A stretch of DNA of 64,000 bases, taken from positions 872,501 through 936,500 of the forward strand of contig JACCIC010000003.1 of the NCBI GenBank assembly GCA_018907035.1, read 5' to 3'. The notes below the pieces were generated by a model. It was given only the letters and a program-made list of their open reading frames with translations. It did no database searches and was not told the DNA's origin. How positions within the stretch are numbered: the first letter of the stretch is position 1; the number at the start of each line of letters is the position of its first letter. A program made the position numbers and the translations under genes. This stretch comes from Sycobia sp. Sy_11. Lineage: Eukaryota; Arthropoda; Insecta; Hymenoptera; Epichrysomallidae. Of the stretch, positions 25,553-37,470 are shown piece by piece.

Positions 25553-28503
25553 TGTGACGATAGTCACAAAGCGCCCGCGCCGACTTGTCCAAAAAAAGAC
25601 GACACGCGCGCCGTCACGCCTTGTGCTCAACACGGTCCCTTTCGCTTACTTCCCCGTGCCATGAACCGCGCATAACCGTCGGCTGATGGAACAGCGAGGA
25701 GCCCTAACCTATATGACGGCAAGGACAAATGCCGAGGTACGCTCGCGCAACAAAGAAACCATAACCAGTGATAGATAAATAAAAGACAAATTTTTGCATA
25801 AGAAATAATAAAGGATACAGAAAGTTATATGAGTGGGGATAAATAGGAATGGGATAAAGTAATGGATGGTGGTGAAGTAAAGACAAAGATAGAAATTGGA
25901 AAGTACAAATGATGGAGATAAATAAATATATGGATGAAATGTACGACCAACACAAATGATAAAACAAACGATGGATTGATAAGGATAAATGGTGATAAAT
26001 TAATGAAAAAAAAAGAAACAAATTTGATGGATGGAAAGAAAAAAAGGAGAATAGTTATGAATTAAAAAGGACCATTGACAAATTTAATAAGTTAATGAAA
26101 TGCCGAGGTAAGTGAAATAATAATAGACAATGACATAATAAATAATAATAGATAACATAGAACAAAGTGTGAGTAATGATGATAATGGATGGTGATAAGA
26201 TAAGGATACAGATAATGGATGAAAGGGACAATGTGAATGTGAAGATGAAATAAATAATAGAGGACAAAAAAAAAACAAATGAAATGAATAGTGGTAAGAT
26301 AAAGATGAAATATGAATGATAGATTAATGAAATAAATAAAATACATAAGTCATGGTGATAAAGTTACAAATCGAAATAAGGAGGAAAAAGGGGCATAGAG
26401 GGATAACATAAGCAACTACTGTAACAGGCTCTGTGTTATGGGAGGTAAAATATGGTTGAAATAATAGATTTGTTTCTGTTTCAAAATTTCCAAAGAGAGA
26501 TTAAATAAAGGAAAGTTCAACAGATGCTGGAAATTGGTATGAAACCCCTAATGATAGATGTCAGTGAGATGCAATTGAGAGGAAACTCAAGTTGGAGAAT
26601 TTAGCACATAACGAAAGATATAGAATTAACGATAAAAAGGAGGAAAGAACTACAGAAGAATAAAGGTACATAAAAGAAGCTAAGTCAAACATAGATTATA
26701 AATAGAAAAAGTCAGAGTATATAATAAAGAAACAGAGAGAAAAAAAATGAAAGTTTAAACTAATAACGAATGGAGCAAGAAAGTACGGAGTTTATTTGTT
26801 AACATGGAGATGAATACTTCTCTAGTGATGCAGCCTTTCTACCATGATTTGTGAAAATGTCGTGCACTTTCACTGAGAAATATTCAGTGCGTTACAAGGT
26901 TACTATTAATACTACGTTTAAGTTTAGATATTGTGCATAGGTTACATTTATATTTATATTAGGGATATGTCATAGTTTACGTATAGTTTATATATTTTAT
27001 GTAAGTAGGTATATTAGGGGGCTATCGTTGTATGCTTATTAATTGCAAGCATTTGTACGCGAGAGGTTGATAATGGGATTGCTGAATGTATCAGTGAATA
27101 AATGGAAACAGTAACTTTTGGATTTGTGACAGAAACAGAGCAATCAAAAATCGTTATCAGAAAAAAACTAATTATATAAAAATCTAGAGACTAGCGTGCA
27201 AGAGTAGGCAAAATGGCATCCCTGGTGGGGAACTTTCACTAAACCGAGTTTTCGATTGAGTGAAAAATTTGATATATATATTTTTTTTTCTCTTCTCGTT
27301 GTTTTCGTGCTGGTAGAATATATCAAGAGAATTGGTGATTGGCGAGAAATTTTGCGACGCAAATTTTGGCGTGAAAAGTATTTAGGCGCGGAGGCTTTGG
27401 CGGGAAAAATTTTGTTGTGCGGCGATTTTGAATATTAAATTTTAAAAGTTTTTAAAATTTTTTTTTTAGAAAAAAAAAGGAATTTAATTGATAATTTTTA
27501 AATTTAATTCAGCTATTTTTTTATTTTTATTTTATTATAAAAATTTTTTTTTGATCACAGTGAGAAGTTTATCATTAGAGTGATTGGATGTTTGCTGGTT
27601 TTTCTTCTTCTCTTGATTAGTGACTGGATTTTTTTTTTTATTATTGACCAGATATTTTTTTTTGACTAGATAGTAAATTGGACAAAAAAAAATATTTTTA
27701 ACAGAGGTTTTGTTGGTGACTCTCTCCATTGACGGAGGTTATGGTGATAAAATTTTGGTGACTGAATATTTTTCTGGATAAACCAAAATTCACTATTTAT
27801 ATTCCTCGTAAGAGAGTTATAGTGACTGGCGTTTTTAATTGGTGCGCTAAATACTGTGTGACAAAATGGCAACGGAGAAGAGCCACGTGACTCGCCGAGC
27901 AGTCACAGACCAATAACTGGGCGACGGCCGCTCGACGAACGCCGACCACCTCCTAGGGCCCCCTTCATCGACACCTGACCCAGAAATCGGTCAAGTGAGT
28001 ATCGATCACCCGGCGCCGAGTCTACGGACGATTCGGCGGGATATCGCGTGTGCGCGGCGAGCAGATTCCGCCTCCTTTCCCCCTTCTTTTTTCCTGTGTG
28101 GTTTCATTATTTTTGTTTGTTTCCTCTTTTTGTGTATATTAAATTGGACCTTAAAAATTTTCGTTTTTGTTTGCGATCGCGCCGGGACGCGGGACGAGGC
28201 CGGTACGTGTCCGGATACGTGGACCGGGTTAGAGGAAACATAGTGAGTGAGCGTGCGGGCGAAGGTCAGGAAGACACAAAGGGACGTTGTAGGAAAGAAA
28301 TAAAGTTGTGGTACTCAAATTGATTTCGCGCGTGGTTTTCTCACCCTCGCCCTTTCCCAAAACACTTTTTCCTTTCTTTTTTTTCAGGCCGGCAGAACCT
28401 CCTCAGAGTCACTTAGGTGAGTAGTGAAGTTTTAAAGTTGTGTGCGTGAGAAACAAAAAAATTAGGTGAGAGATACCTAATTGTAAGTATTTTTGACCGC
28501 ATC

Positions 28504-28506
<3 letters not shown>
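25553..28506 (+). mobile_element. Family A element, copy 1 (TG...CA, LTR-like, unclassified)
   Basis: It begins with the palindrome TGTGACGATAGTCACA and ends ..GACCGCATCACA, with (AT)n on both sides. The first 150 bases are GC-rich and match the inverted copy ending at 40276 (GCGCCGACTTGTCC, then CCTTGTGCTC and CACGGT). A purine-rich GATAAATGGATGG-type tract follows (25790-26350), then a poly(A)-signal region near 27095, and a GC-rich part (27880-28300) with a second AATAAA near 28300. A strong splice-acceptor-like tract precedes GCCGGC at about 28387. No protein domain is readable. A very long LTR, or an LTR plus leader, of an LTR retrotransposon is the best guess. Confidence 0.5.

Positions 28507-28553
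<47 letters not shown>
28507..28553. repeat. (TA)n microsatellite between two elements
   Basis: Separates the CACA end of family A from the BEL solo LTR. Confidence 0.9.
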
Positions 28554-28554
<1 letters not shown>

Positions 28555-28558
<4 letters not shown>

Positions 28559-28903
28559 CACGCCGCTTACATTATAATGGTAAGTTTAAGTCTTATACGC
28601 CTGGGAACTGGCATTCAGTTTTTTCTTACTGAATCAGACAACGAAATATCAATATAATTTCCAATACTACGGACAAGGACTGAACTTTAATGCCTTCTAC
28701 CCGCAATCAAGTTTGGACACTAAGAACTATAAGTAAGGCATGCTTCCGCCCTGGGGGCAAGATTTTCCAGAGTTCTACTCGACTGCTGCTAAATATGCTT
28801 ATTTTACTTCCTTCTGAGCAGATCGAACTATACACTTGGAGAAGTCGACTTAGTTTACCGATATTGCTCTTGGAAGGTGTTGAAGTCCTACTTGACTTAT
28901 ACA
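28555..28903 (+). repeat. BEL/Pao solo LTR
   Basis: From CGCCGCTTACATTATAATGG to CTTGACTTATACA this aligns with the 3' LTR of the BEL pol fragment at 37139-37422. Shared blocks include CTACCCGCAATCAAGTTT, GTAAGGCATGCTTCCGC and TATTGCTCTTGGAAGGTG. Its first base pairs (TATTCA) differ from TGTTCG in the other copy, so the canonical TG terminus is mutated. Confidence 0.7.
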
Positions 28904-28905
28904 CT

Positions 28906-29775
28906 TGTAACGTTCCTGTTCCCCTCGGGATAACGTACGCGGTATATTTCCAGGGTACTTTTGAGAGGAGAGAAAGTATTTCAGGATAGGACGGCAGATC
29001 AGGAAAATAATTTTATAACACAGTATATTTTTATTAATAAAATATAAAAATAAATTTATGCAGGAAACCCCTTTCTATTTATAAGGGGTTCTGAAACAAA
29101 AAAATATAAATGAAATAATTAATTTAACTGAAACAAATTTATAGCTGAATGTATATATAAATTATAGCTACTGGTTTCGCGCTAGTTTCCGCGTCGCGTA
29201 GTTTAATCGGGCGCTATTTTCCGCACGGATTCCCGGTACTATTTTCCACGCGGGAAAATATAAAAATACGACAGGTAGAATTTAAAATAGGTTTATTCTA
29301 AGGAGAGCTTAACTCCGCTGGTCCTTTGAGGAGCGCCTCGCAACCAGGATCACGTTCACTTGAGGATAGGTAAGGCTATTAGTCGTCTGTCTTTTGAGGA
29401 GCACCTCGCAACAGAGCAAACTAATAGTTTCGGGCAGGATTTAAAGTCAGGATTATTTTGAGCTCTGGATGAATTTTTAGCTACGGGGAGGAGTTCGTGT
29501 GACTCGACTTCGGGGCAGTCGGTTCACCGGGCGAACTGTCAATTTTGCCTTTTGTAGGTCTTGTTATAATAAAACGGTCGATTATTTCCGTCACCGTTCG
29601 TTCAATTTCGGACGAGCCGCCGAATTATAATAATTATATTAATAATAATAATGATGAATAATAATATTTAACAATAATCATAATAATTAATATTTAGAAT
29701 TTATTACTTATGTTTGCAGCCAGTGTGCTGCGTACAGTAATTTTATACACGTATAATATTATAGTATATCCGCAC

Positions 29776-29819
<44 letters not shown>

Positions 29820-30518
29820 CGTACAAATAATATTTTAATTAATTATATTAATTAAATACAGCTGGTGAATTTGTTTTCGAACACCCGTTGTATATACTGG
29901 AATGCGCGTGACAGTATAAGGCTTGTGCGTTCGCCTACCGCAGTATTCGCTGCTGGCGTGCGCCGTTCGATGAGAGAGTACGGTATTGTGCGTGCGGGCA
30001 TGTGTTAAAGAGGGACACCGGCCTAATACACTTGACGCGGCTCTCTCTCGCCACGTGAGGTGTATCCCCTCTCGGGCATTTCTCTGGTTTTCTTAGCGTG
30101 TGTGGCGTGTATTAGAGGGGGATAGCGGCCGCCGGCCTAATACACTTGACGCGGTTCTCTCTTTCCGCGCGCAGTGTATCCCCTCTATCGTATGCTTCGA
30201 ATTTAAGCTTAGTGGTAGAGAGGGAGACTATGTATTGCGTTCTCTCTCCACGGTTCGTTTTTCGGCAGGTCGCGTCGACTACCTTCTACAGTAGTCGTCG
30301 TGACCTTTGCCCGCTTTATGTATCTTTACCGCGCATTAAATTTATTAAATTTAATTCTAGATTTTCGTGTATTCTAAGAGTGTGATTTTAGATTTAGTTT
30401 ATTATTTTCATAGGTGTAATAGATTATTATAATTTACTGTTTTCGTGTTATATACATGTGTGATAAATTTGTGTGTCGATCGCAGTGAATTTGCGCGGCC
30501 ATGTTTTTGGCCGTCGCA
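28906..30518 (+). mobile_element. Family B LTR-like repeat, copy 1
   Basis: It starts TGTAACGTTCC and ends in a GGCCA/TGGCC hairpin followed by GTCGCA, the same termini as the copy at 40820-42468. The order of blocks is conserved: CTCGGGATAACGTACGCGGTAT, two stem-loops (29318-29427), AGGAGTTCGTGTG, GGTTCACCGGGCGAAC, an AAT-rich stretch, CACCCGTTGTATATACTGGAA, an AGAGGGGGATAGCGGCCGCC block and a GACTAC/GTAGTC hairpin. No open frame. It abuts the BEL solo LTR and a partial duplication of itself. Confidence 0.65.
29318..29427 (+). other. Two covarying stem-loops in family B copy 1
   Basis: Stem-loop 1 (29318-29347) pairs CTGGT with ACCAG around CCTTTGAGGAGCGCCTCGCA. Stem-loop 2 pairs TCTGT (29386-29390) with ACAGA (29411-29415). 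Its outer stem CTATTAG (29376-29382) pairs perfectly with CTAATAG (29421-29427). Both have an inner GAGG..CCTC-type helix capped by AGCG or AGCA. Confidence 0.7.
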
Positions 30519-30520
30519 CA

Positions 30521-31079
30521 ATATTTAAATATATTATATAAATTAAATACGGCGGGCGATTTCATTTGGGACAGCCGTTGTATATGTTTGGAATGCGCGT
30601 GCTAGTGTAGCGGCTCGCGCGTTCCTCTACCACGGTATTTGCTGCTGGCGCATGTCGTTCGATGAGAGAGCACGGTATTGTGCGTGTGGGCATGTGTTAA
30701 AGAGGGACACCGGCCTAATACACTTGACGCGGCTCTCTCTCGCTGCGTGAGGTGTATCCCCTCTCGGGTATTTCTCTGGTTTTCTTAGCGTTTGAGGCAG
30801 ACAGAGAAGATATATTGCGCTCTCTCTCTTCTTCGGTTTTTGCCTGTCGCGTCAACTACCTTCTCTAGTAGTCGTCACGACCTTTGACCGTTCTCGGTAT
30901 ATTTACTGCGTATTGAATTTAATATATTAAATTAATTTCGTGTTCGCGTTAAATTATTTGTCGGATACTTGATTTTATTTATTATCATTTTCGCGTATGC
31001 GATGGAAGTAAATTATTAATTGTATATAAATTATTTCGTATTTTCACGGTAAAATTGTGTGTGGAAGATTAAAGTAAAA
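30521..31079 (+). repeat. Partial duplication of family B (3' half)
   Basis: This repeats the 29830-30480 part of copy 1: CGTTGTATATGTTTGGAATG, AAGAGGGACACCGGCCTAAT, the ACTTGACGCGGCTCTCTCTC block and the CTACCTTCTCTAGTAG hairpin. It is cut off by the BEL element at 31080. The GGCCA hairpin end is missing. Confidence 0.7.
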
Positions 31080-31552
31080 TTATTAAGGATTGGGCTCGGT
31101 AGGAAGCAGATGTTCGAAACACAGACAAAAGAAAAATATATTTAAATAGGTGTGTATGCAAGCATGACACTTGCTTATTTTATTTCGCACAATTACTACA
31201 GAAACTGTATGAACAGTTTACAGTAAACGTAATAAAAATAGACTTATAAGCTCTATAGCTGCACTTATAAACGTTAACGATAACTAGGCTAAACAAAACA
31301 ACAAGAAGGAGCACGATGCTGGCGCACATCCTTATATACCGGTAGGCTCCGCCCTTTATCGGCGCGCCGCAGTTTTCGTTCGAGCGTTTCCGTAAACCCG
31401 AAAGAAAGGGACAATGCTAAATGCGAACATTTCCTTCGCCAAGTAAATATAGCAACAATAAGAATCGCTCGCTGCATTCCTCGCAGCCAAAACGGCCTAG
31501 GCTCGAACTAATGGTCTTACCTTACACGCTAGGACCCATATATCCCGAGACC
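31080..31552 (-). repeat. 3' LTR of the gag-only BEL element
   Basis: Identical to 32965-33437 except for two bases by eye. In element orientation the repeat runs from GGTCTCGGGATATATGG to CCTTAATAA, so the exact termini are uncertain because they lack an obvious TG...CA. Confidence 0.85.
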
Positions 31553-32898
31553 GAGACAAATCACGCAACATTCCGGCCGCGTTCGTTCGTGAGCGATTCC
31601 TGCATCCGATACGGTATATATTTTTTCTCGGCGGATCTGCCCTTGCATAGGCCTATTTACCGTAGGTCTAGATCGTGAGATATTCGTACTGTCTGTATCT
31701 AAGATTCCCCCGACAGCAGCAAGTTCGCTTTGAAGATTTAAAAAATCAGACAACTCCTCTAATTCTATCTTGTTATTTGTCACGGAACCGAGATAATTAT
31801 TATAAGTATATACAAGTGCAGAAGGTAATTTTTCCCTACGCTTTCTATTAGTTCTGGATTTTGTAAATAACCCGCTAAATCTAACTGTTTTAACTCATTA
31901 ATGCTATTTTATAAACGTCTAGAAAATGAAATTAAAGTAGTTTCGCCTAAGCTCAAGCTCGGAAGCATCTTAATATCATTAATTAATTTTCAAGCTATTA
32001 CTCTTTTATTCCCGAAATAAATTTCTAAATTCTTTATTATAGCCTCGGCGTCTCTATCGGTGTTGAACATGGAGCTAACAGAGTCGCGCGCGTCACCCTT
32101 CAACGCTTCGAATAGTAAAGCAACTTTTTCGCCATTATTTAATTTTCCGACTTCCGCGGCCAACATGTACGCCTGCTTAAATTTTAACCACTCAGCCGAA
32201 TTTCCCGAAAACGAAGGTAAAGCCTTTACCAACGGTCTGCGGTTAGACGCATGCGCATGAATTTCATCGGTTAATTTTCCGCACATAGAAAGCAACGCGT
32301 TACTTAATGTATCTGCAAATCGCGCGATTGAGTCCGGTGCCTCACGCGCATCGCTCGAACAAGTGTTAATATTAATCTCTTTATTAAACGCATTTGTACT
32401 TATCGGCCTATTAAATAAAGCGCTGCTCCGCTCGTACGCTGCTGTCCCGCTCGCCGTGCAGTCCCGTCGCTGAACGAGCATCGCCTGCTCTCGCTGCAAT
32501 TATTCTCGATCGGCCGAGGCGGCTGCCTCTGGTTGTTCGTCCTCTCGGTCTAGTGTCAAGCACGGAACGTGCTCGACGACAGCAGTGCGTCCGCGCTGTT
32601 GCATTCTTAATATTCTCGGGGCGGCCAATTCTTCCTCGATGTTCATATCGCAATCTTGCAGGTGCGAAAGCGGCGTGTGACAGGTATTTTCGCCCACCGA
32701 TGTAGCTCCGATGAGTGCTGCCTGATCTATTTTGTTCTTTCCCGCTGAATGTCGTGCTGTAGACTTCTTCGTTTTCCCTTGCAATATGCGCGGCTTTTTT
32801 GTTTTGGATGAGGTAGCTATCGCCTCAGACGACGTGACTGTAGCTCGTCTCTTCCCTCTCGATGACATCGTTAGCAATATATTCTTATTTTCGAACAA
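31530..32898 (-). pseudogene. BEL/Pao gag (DUF1759-type), interrupted
   Basis: Gag starts at ATG 32859 or the upstream in-frame ATG 32898. The N-terminal part is basic and low-complexity (SRGKRRATVTSS, SSKTKKPRIL). After an in-frame TAA at 32500-32502 the same frame continues to the diagnostic block LPSFSGNSAEWLKFKQAY, followed by LLFEALKGDARDSVSSMF, typical of the capsid-like region of BEL/Pao gag. A TAG near 31990 and frameshifts follow, but pieces (DIKMLPSLSLGETTLISFSR, NNKIELEELSDFLNLQSELA) show gag-like sequence continuing to about 31530, close to the LTR. It cannot make full-length Gag as it stands. Confidence 0.8.
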
Positions 32899-32943
32899 CT
32901 ACCGCGAACCAGTCAATCCTTTCTTCAACTATACCGGAATATG

Positions 32944-32961
32944 TCCCGGGTTTCGGCACCA
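32944..32961 (-). promoter_or_regulatory. tRNA primer-binding site of the BEL element
   Basis: Minus strand TGGTGCCGAAACCCGGGA begins a few bases after the LTR end. It starts TGG, as expected for pairing to a tRNA CCA end. This fixes the element orientation and the 5' LTR border. Confidence 0.75.
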
Positions 32962-32964
32962 AAT

Positions 32965-33437
32965 TTATTAAGGATTGGGCTCGGTAGGAAGCAGATGTTC
33001 GAAACACAGACAAAAGAAAAATATATTTAAATAGGTGTGTATGCAAGCATGACACTTGCTTATTTTATTTCGCACAATTACTACAGAAACTGTATGAACA
33101 GTTTACAGTAAACGTAATAAAAATAGACTTATAAGCTCTATAGCTGCACTTATAAACGTTAGCGATAACTAGGCTAAACAAAACAACAAGAAGGAGCACG
33201 ATGCTGGCGCACATCCTTATATACCGGTAGGCTCCGCCCTTTATCGGCGCGCCGCAGTTTTCGTTCGAGCGTTTCCGTAAACCCGAAAGAAAGGGACAAT
33301 GCTAAATGCGAACATTTCCTTCGCCAAGTAAATATAGCAACAATAAGAATCGCTCGCTGCATTCCTCGCAGCCAAAACGGCCTAGGCTCGACCTAATGGT
33401 CTTACCTTACACGCTAGGACCCATATATCCCGAGACC
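32965..33437 (-). repeat. 5' LTR of the gag-only BEL element
   Basis: Partner of 31080-31552. It is adjacent to the primer-binding site, which makes it the 5' LTR in minus orientation. Confidence 0.85.
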
Positions 33438-34699
33438 AAGTCTCGCAGCGGGTCAAACAGCCTCGAGGTACACGAAGTAGCCTCGAGCTAGGGGCCAAAC
33501 AGCCGTGATCGCCAAGCGAATCACGCTCAACGAGTCGCCCGCGAGATCATCTTTTACGTTTTATTTTTTATTAAATTATGCGTTCTTAAAAATTACTCTT
33601 AATTAATCTTAAATAATTATGAATGTTTTCATTGTCTCTTCCTTTACATTATTTTTATAGCTAAATACATATTACATTTTTCTAGTAATTGCTAATGTGT
33701 TGTTTTGTAAATAGCGCTCAAATTTTTTCGCAGAAACAATTATCCGACATGAATTTACGGAAATACGCTCGACCTTATTTACTATTTGCGCTTTTCTTCA
33801 TAATTTTGCCTAGTAGAATTTTTCGTAAATATCATATAATAATTTCGCTTAGATTGTTATTTACAAATATATTTCCTTTTGTACTAATCACTACAATACT
33901 AAATGAAAATTTTAACTATACTAAATTAAATATACTCATTTATTCTAAATTCAACATAGATGTTTTTCCTGTCGTTTTATTTATCGACAAACTGTAAATT
34001 ATATTTCTGTTCTTAACAATCTTTGTTTATATAAAAAAAAAATATTAAATTATGATACAATATCGTATCAATTATTCATTCGTATAGAAATTTATATCTA
34101 AATACAAAAAATCATGTAATAATACATTATTGAAGCACATTAACGATATTTTACAATAACAGATTGTTTATCAATTTCGAACTCTCAACTAATAATTAAA
34201 TTTTAATTCAGAGCATTGATTTGTTATTATTTTACATTATTCTACAACTCAAAGCTTTATAATTGTTTCATTGAATTTATTAAAAATCGACGCGAGTAGC
34301 TAATTTTAGTATGATTCTATTTTGAAGCTTGCGAGAAATTATATTATCGAGTAACACTGTTCGTTTTATATATATTTATAATCAAAAGTCGTCCCTAACC
34401 AAAAAAAATGATGCATAGATTTATTGCGTTCTATTTTAGATTCTATCAGCGTCTTAACTTATTTATTGACATCGAAATAGGATTTATATAAGACAAGGGT
34501 AAACATATTTTTATTAATCCTCACAAAATATGTTATATATATATATATATAACATTCTCCAATACTCAATACGAGTACATTTCTGTTTTTAACAAAAATC
34601 TTATTCGTATAATAATCGTAATAAATTTATATAAGCAAATGCTTGCTTAGAAGAATTATTCAATTTGGTCACACATTCACATAAAATTGGATCCACAAT
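33438..34699. other. AT-rich non-coding DNA
   Basis: The first 110 bases are GC-richer (GCAGCGGGTCAAACAGCC, GAGTCGCCCGCGAGATCATC) and may be the end of another element. The rest is AT-rich with no supported gene. The 102-codon frame at 33689 is an AT-rich Leu/Phe/Ile string and was not accepted. Confidence 0.45.
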
Positions 34700-37138
34700 G
34701 ATTTTCAGAGATAGATACGTGGATGACTTCTTAGATTTCTTGATACATTGAATGAAGCCGCACAAGCATATCAGAAGCTTACTGAAGTATTTAGTTTTAC
34801 TGGCATGTCTGTCGGCAAGTGCGCAACAAACCAGAACAATTTAAATCTATTAAATACTCAGGATTATTTTAAAGACTTAAATGAGAAGGAAGCGGTTTCG
34901 ACTCTTGGTCTATGGTGGAGTCCCTTTGATAATGCCTTTCATTTACGAGTTACACTACCTTTAGCACCTCTAACAACCACAAAACGTTCCATTTTATCGG
35001 AGGTATCTAAACTCTTCGACCCTGTGAATTTTTTGTCCCCAGTTATAATTCGTGCAAAAATATTAATTCAATGTTTGTGGATGCAAGTTGTTGATTGGGA
35101 TTCGCCTATTTCAGATCGAATTCAGAAGGAGTGGCTTCTCTACAGACAACAGCTTGCTGACATAGAGAAGATTCGAATTCAACGTTGGGTAAAATTATAA
35201 GTAAGTCTGAATCCTTGCATTTGCATGGGTTTTATGACACTTCTGAACGTGCCATTGAAGCTGCAATTATTGTGACTTTTCCAAGTGCCAGATGTGCACC
35301 ACGGCTGCTCATCACTAAAACAAAAGTAGCGCCACTAAAAGTCGTAAGTTTACCAAAGTTGGAACTCTGTCGTGCAGCATTATTAACCAAACTTATGGCT
35401 AGAATACTTTCTAAATTAGACTCTTCACCAAAAGAGATTCATCATTGATCTGACTTAAAAGTCGTTCTGGCCTGTCTAAGATCACACCCATCTCATTGGA
35501 AGTCATATGTTGCAAATGGGGTCAGTGAAATCATATTTCTCTTGCTGATAGCTAAATGGCGACATGTGCCGTCCGCACATAATCCAGCAGACTTAGCAAC
35601 CAAAGGATGTACTGCACTATAGTTGCAAGAATAAACTATGTGGTGGTCAGGGCTTGTTTGGTTGATTGAGGACGAGTCCATATGGCCCGTCCAATCATCT
35701 GAAATTTCAATAAACTTAGAAATTCGTCACTTAACTGAAGTATAGTTCATTCAAGACCATCAAGATTGGGAAAAATGGTTTGTGCGATTTTTCTCCTTCG
35801 ATAAATTAGTTGCTATTATAGCTTATTGTCTTCATTGGCGTAGAAATCTGTCACTTTCTAAAGAGCAGAGTAGAAAAGGTTGTTTGTTGGCTGAGGAAAT
35901 CTCAATAGCAACTACTACTTTAATTAGATCGGTCCAACAGTTGGTTTTTCCAATGAGTTTCGAATTTTATCTTTAGGATAGCAACTTCGGTCAACAAATC
36001 CATTACGCAAATTAATGCCCTTTACTGATGCTAATAATTTGCTTCGTATAGGTGGTAGATTGCACAACTCTTTCTTATCTGAATCAGAGAAGCACCCAAT
36101 TCTATCGTGATTCTATCAAAAACGCACCATTTTACCGCTTTACTTATTATAAAAGTTCACCTTTGTACTTTACATGATGGAGCTACAATTGTGCAAAGCT
36201 ATTTACAGAGAAGTTATTGGATAATGCATGCTCGACGTATTATTCGAAAAGTAGTTCGTCAATGTACCACCCCTGTGTTCAATATAATGTTCGCTGTAAA
36301 CTGTAAAGTAATGTTTAAACTGTAAAGTAATTTACAGTGATAATGGTAGAACCTTCCTGGGTAGTGAAGCTGAAATTACTAAAGCTTCTACTTTAGGACA
36401 AATAATTGCATCTATTCTGGCCTAAGATCAGGTGTAATGGCGTTTTATTCCTCCCAGAGCTTCTAATTTGGGTGGCATTTGGAAAGCTAACGTGAAGTCT
36501 TTCAAAAGACATTTGTACAGAGTTATAGACAAATCAAAATTATCGTGCGAGTTATTTTCAACTGTCTTGGCTGATATTGAGGCGTGCTTGAATTCTAGAC
36601 CATTCAACGCACTTAGTTCAGATCCTGCAGATGTTAATGCAATCACTCCAGGTCGTTTTCTCATTGATGGCCCACTTGTAACACTCCCTGAGCTACTTGT
36701 TGAAATTTATGAATCTTAATCTCTCTACTCCAAATGGAGTTTGACGCAGCTGATGAGAAATCATTTTTGGCAAAGATGGCAAAAGGAATATCTTGGTGAG
36801 TTACAACAGAGAACCAAATAGCTTACGCCTAATTATAACTTTCAAGTTGGTGATTTGGTTCTATTAAAAGATAACTTGCTTCCTCCATCAAAATGGCCAT
36901 TAGGACGTATTACTGCCTTACATCCTGGTAATGACCAATTGACGAGAGTAGTGACCTTGCGTACTGCTACTTCTGAATACAAGCGACCAATCAAAAAATT
37001 AATTTTGCTTCCTGTTCATGACCATACATCAACCAGTCTATTGGCATTATAGTCAAACTAATAGATGTTCATGAATTACAACGTTTGTCGTTTATTATTT
37101 GCATATCGTACAAAATTATTCGTTCAAGGTTGGCCGTA
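34700..37138 (+). pseudogene. BEL/Pao pol fragment (RT end, RNase H, integrase)
   Basis: The copy starts at the RT active site (RYVDD near 34716) and runs through EVFSFTGMSVGKCATN, TLGLWWSPFDNAFHLRV and the Pao-specific TKRSILSEVSKLFDP. RNase H-like YDTSERAIEAA and LPKLELCRAALL follow, then the ADLATKGC block, a degraded H2C2 finger (35980-36280), SDNGRTF with the second integrase Asp, GGIWKANVKSFKRHL, LNSRPF and a C-terminal FQVGDLVLLKD..PLGRI domain. The block GGLWEAAVKS usually supplies the catalytic Glu; here it reads GGIWKANVKS, so Lys replaces it. The first integrase Asp region is deleted. Stops and frameshifts are frequent. Confidence 0.85.
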
Positions 37139-37417
37139 TGTTCGCGCCGCTTACATTATAATGGTAAGTTTTAAGTCTTATAAGCCTGGAAACTGACATT
37201 CAGTTTTATGCATTAGTTTTCTACCCGCAATCAAGTTTAGACACTGAGAACTATAAGTAAGGCATGCTTCCGCGCTGGGGCAAGATTTTCCAGAGTGCTT
37301 CAAGACTGCTGTCACATTCACTTATTTTATTTGCTTATGAGAATATCGAACTATAGACTTGGAGAAGTCGACTTAGCCAATATTGCTCTTGGAAGGTGCT
37401 GAAGTCCTACCTGACTT

Positions 37418-37422
<5 letters not shown>
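37139..37422 (+). repeat. 3' LTR of the BEL pol fragment
   Basis: It begins TGTTCGCGCCGCTTAC right after the pol C-terminal region and ends ..ACCTGACTTATACA, aligning with the solo LTR at 28555. It runs directly into (TA)n. Confidence 0.7.

Positions 37423-37466
<44 letters not shown>
37423..37466. repeat. (TA)n microsatellite
   Basis: Lies between the BEL LTR end and the mariner 5' end, fitting mariner insertion at TA. Confidence 0.9.

Positions 37467-37470
<4 letters not shown>

Larger units (their letters stand above)
31080..33437 (-). mobile_element. Gag-only BEL/Pao retrotransposon with two near-identical LTRs
   Basis: Two direct repeats of 473 bp (31080-31552 and 32965-33437) flank 1.4 kb of internal sequence. 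By eye they differ at only two positions (A/G near 31276 and A/C near 31507 of the first copy). On the minus strand the 5' LTR is followed at once by a primer-binding site, then a BEL-type gag. Protease, RT, RNase H and integrase are absent, so the copy is non-autonomous. The low LTR divergence implies a recent insertion. No clear target duplication was found, and the left flank (family B) does not resume on the right. Confidence 0.85.

Noticed and set aside
25704..26346. Ser/His/Tyr-rich frames on the minus strand
   Set aside because: They arise from the purine-rich GATAAATGG tract of family A and overlap in several frames.
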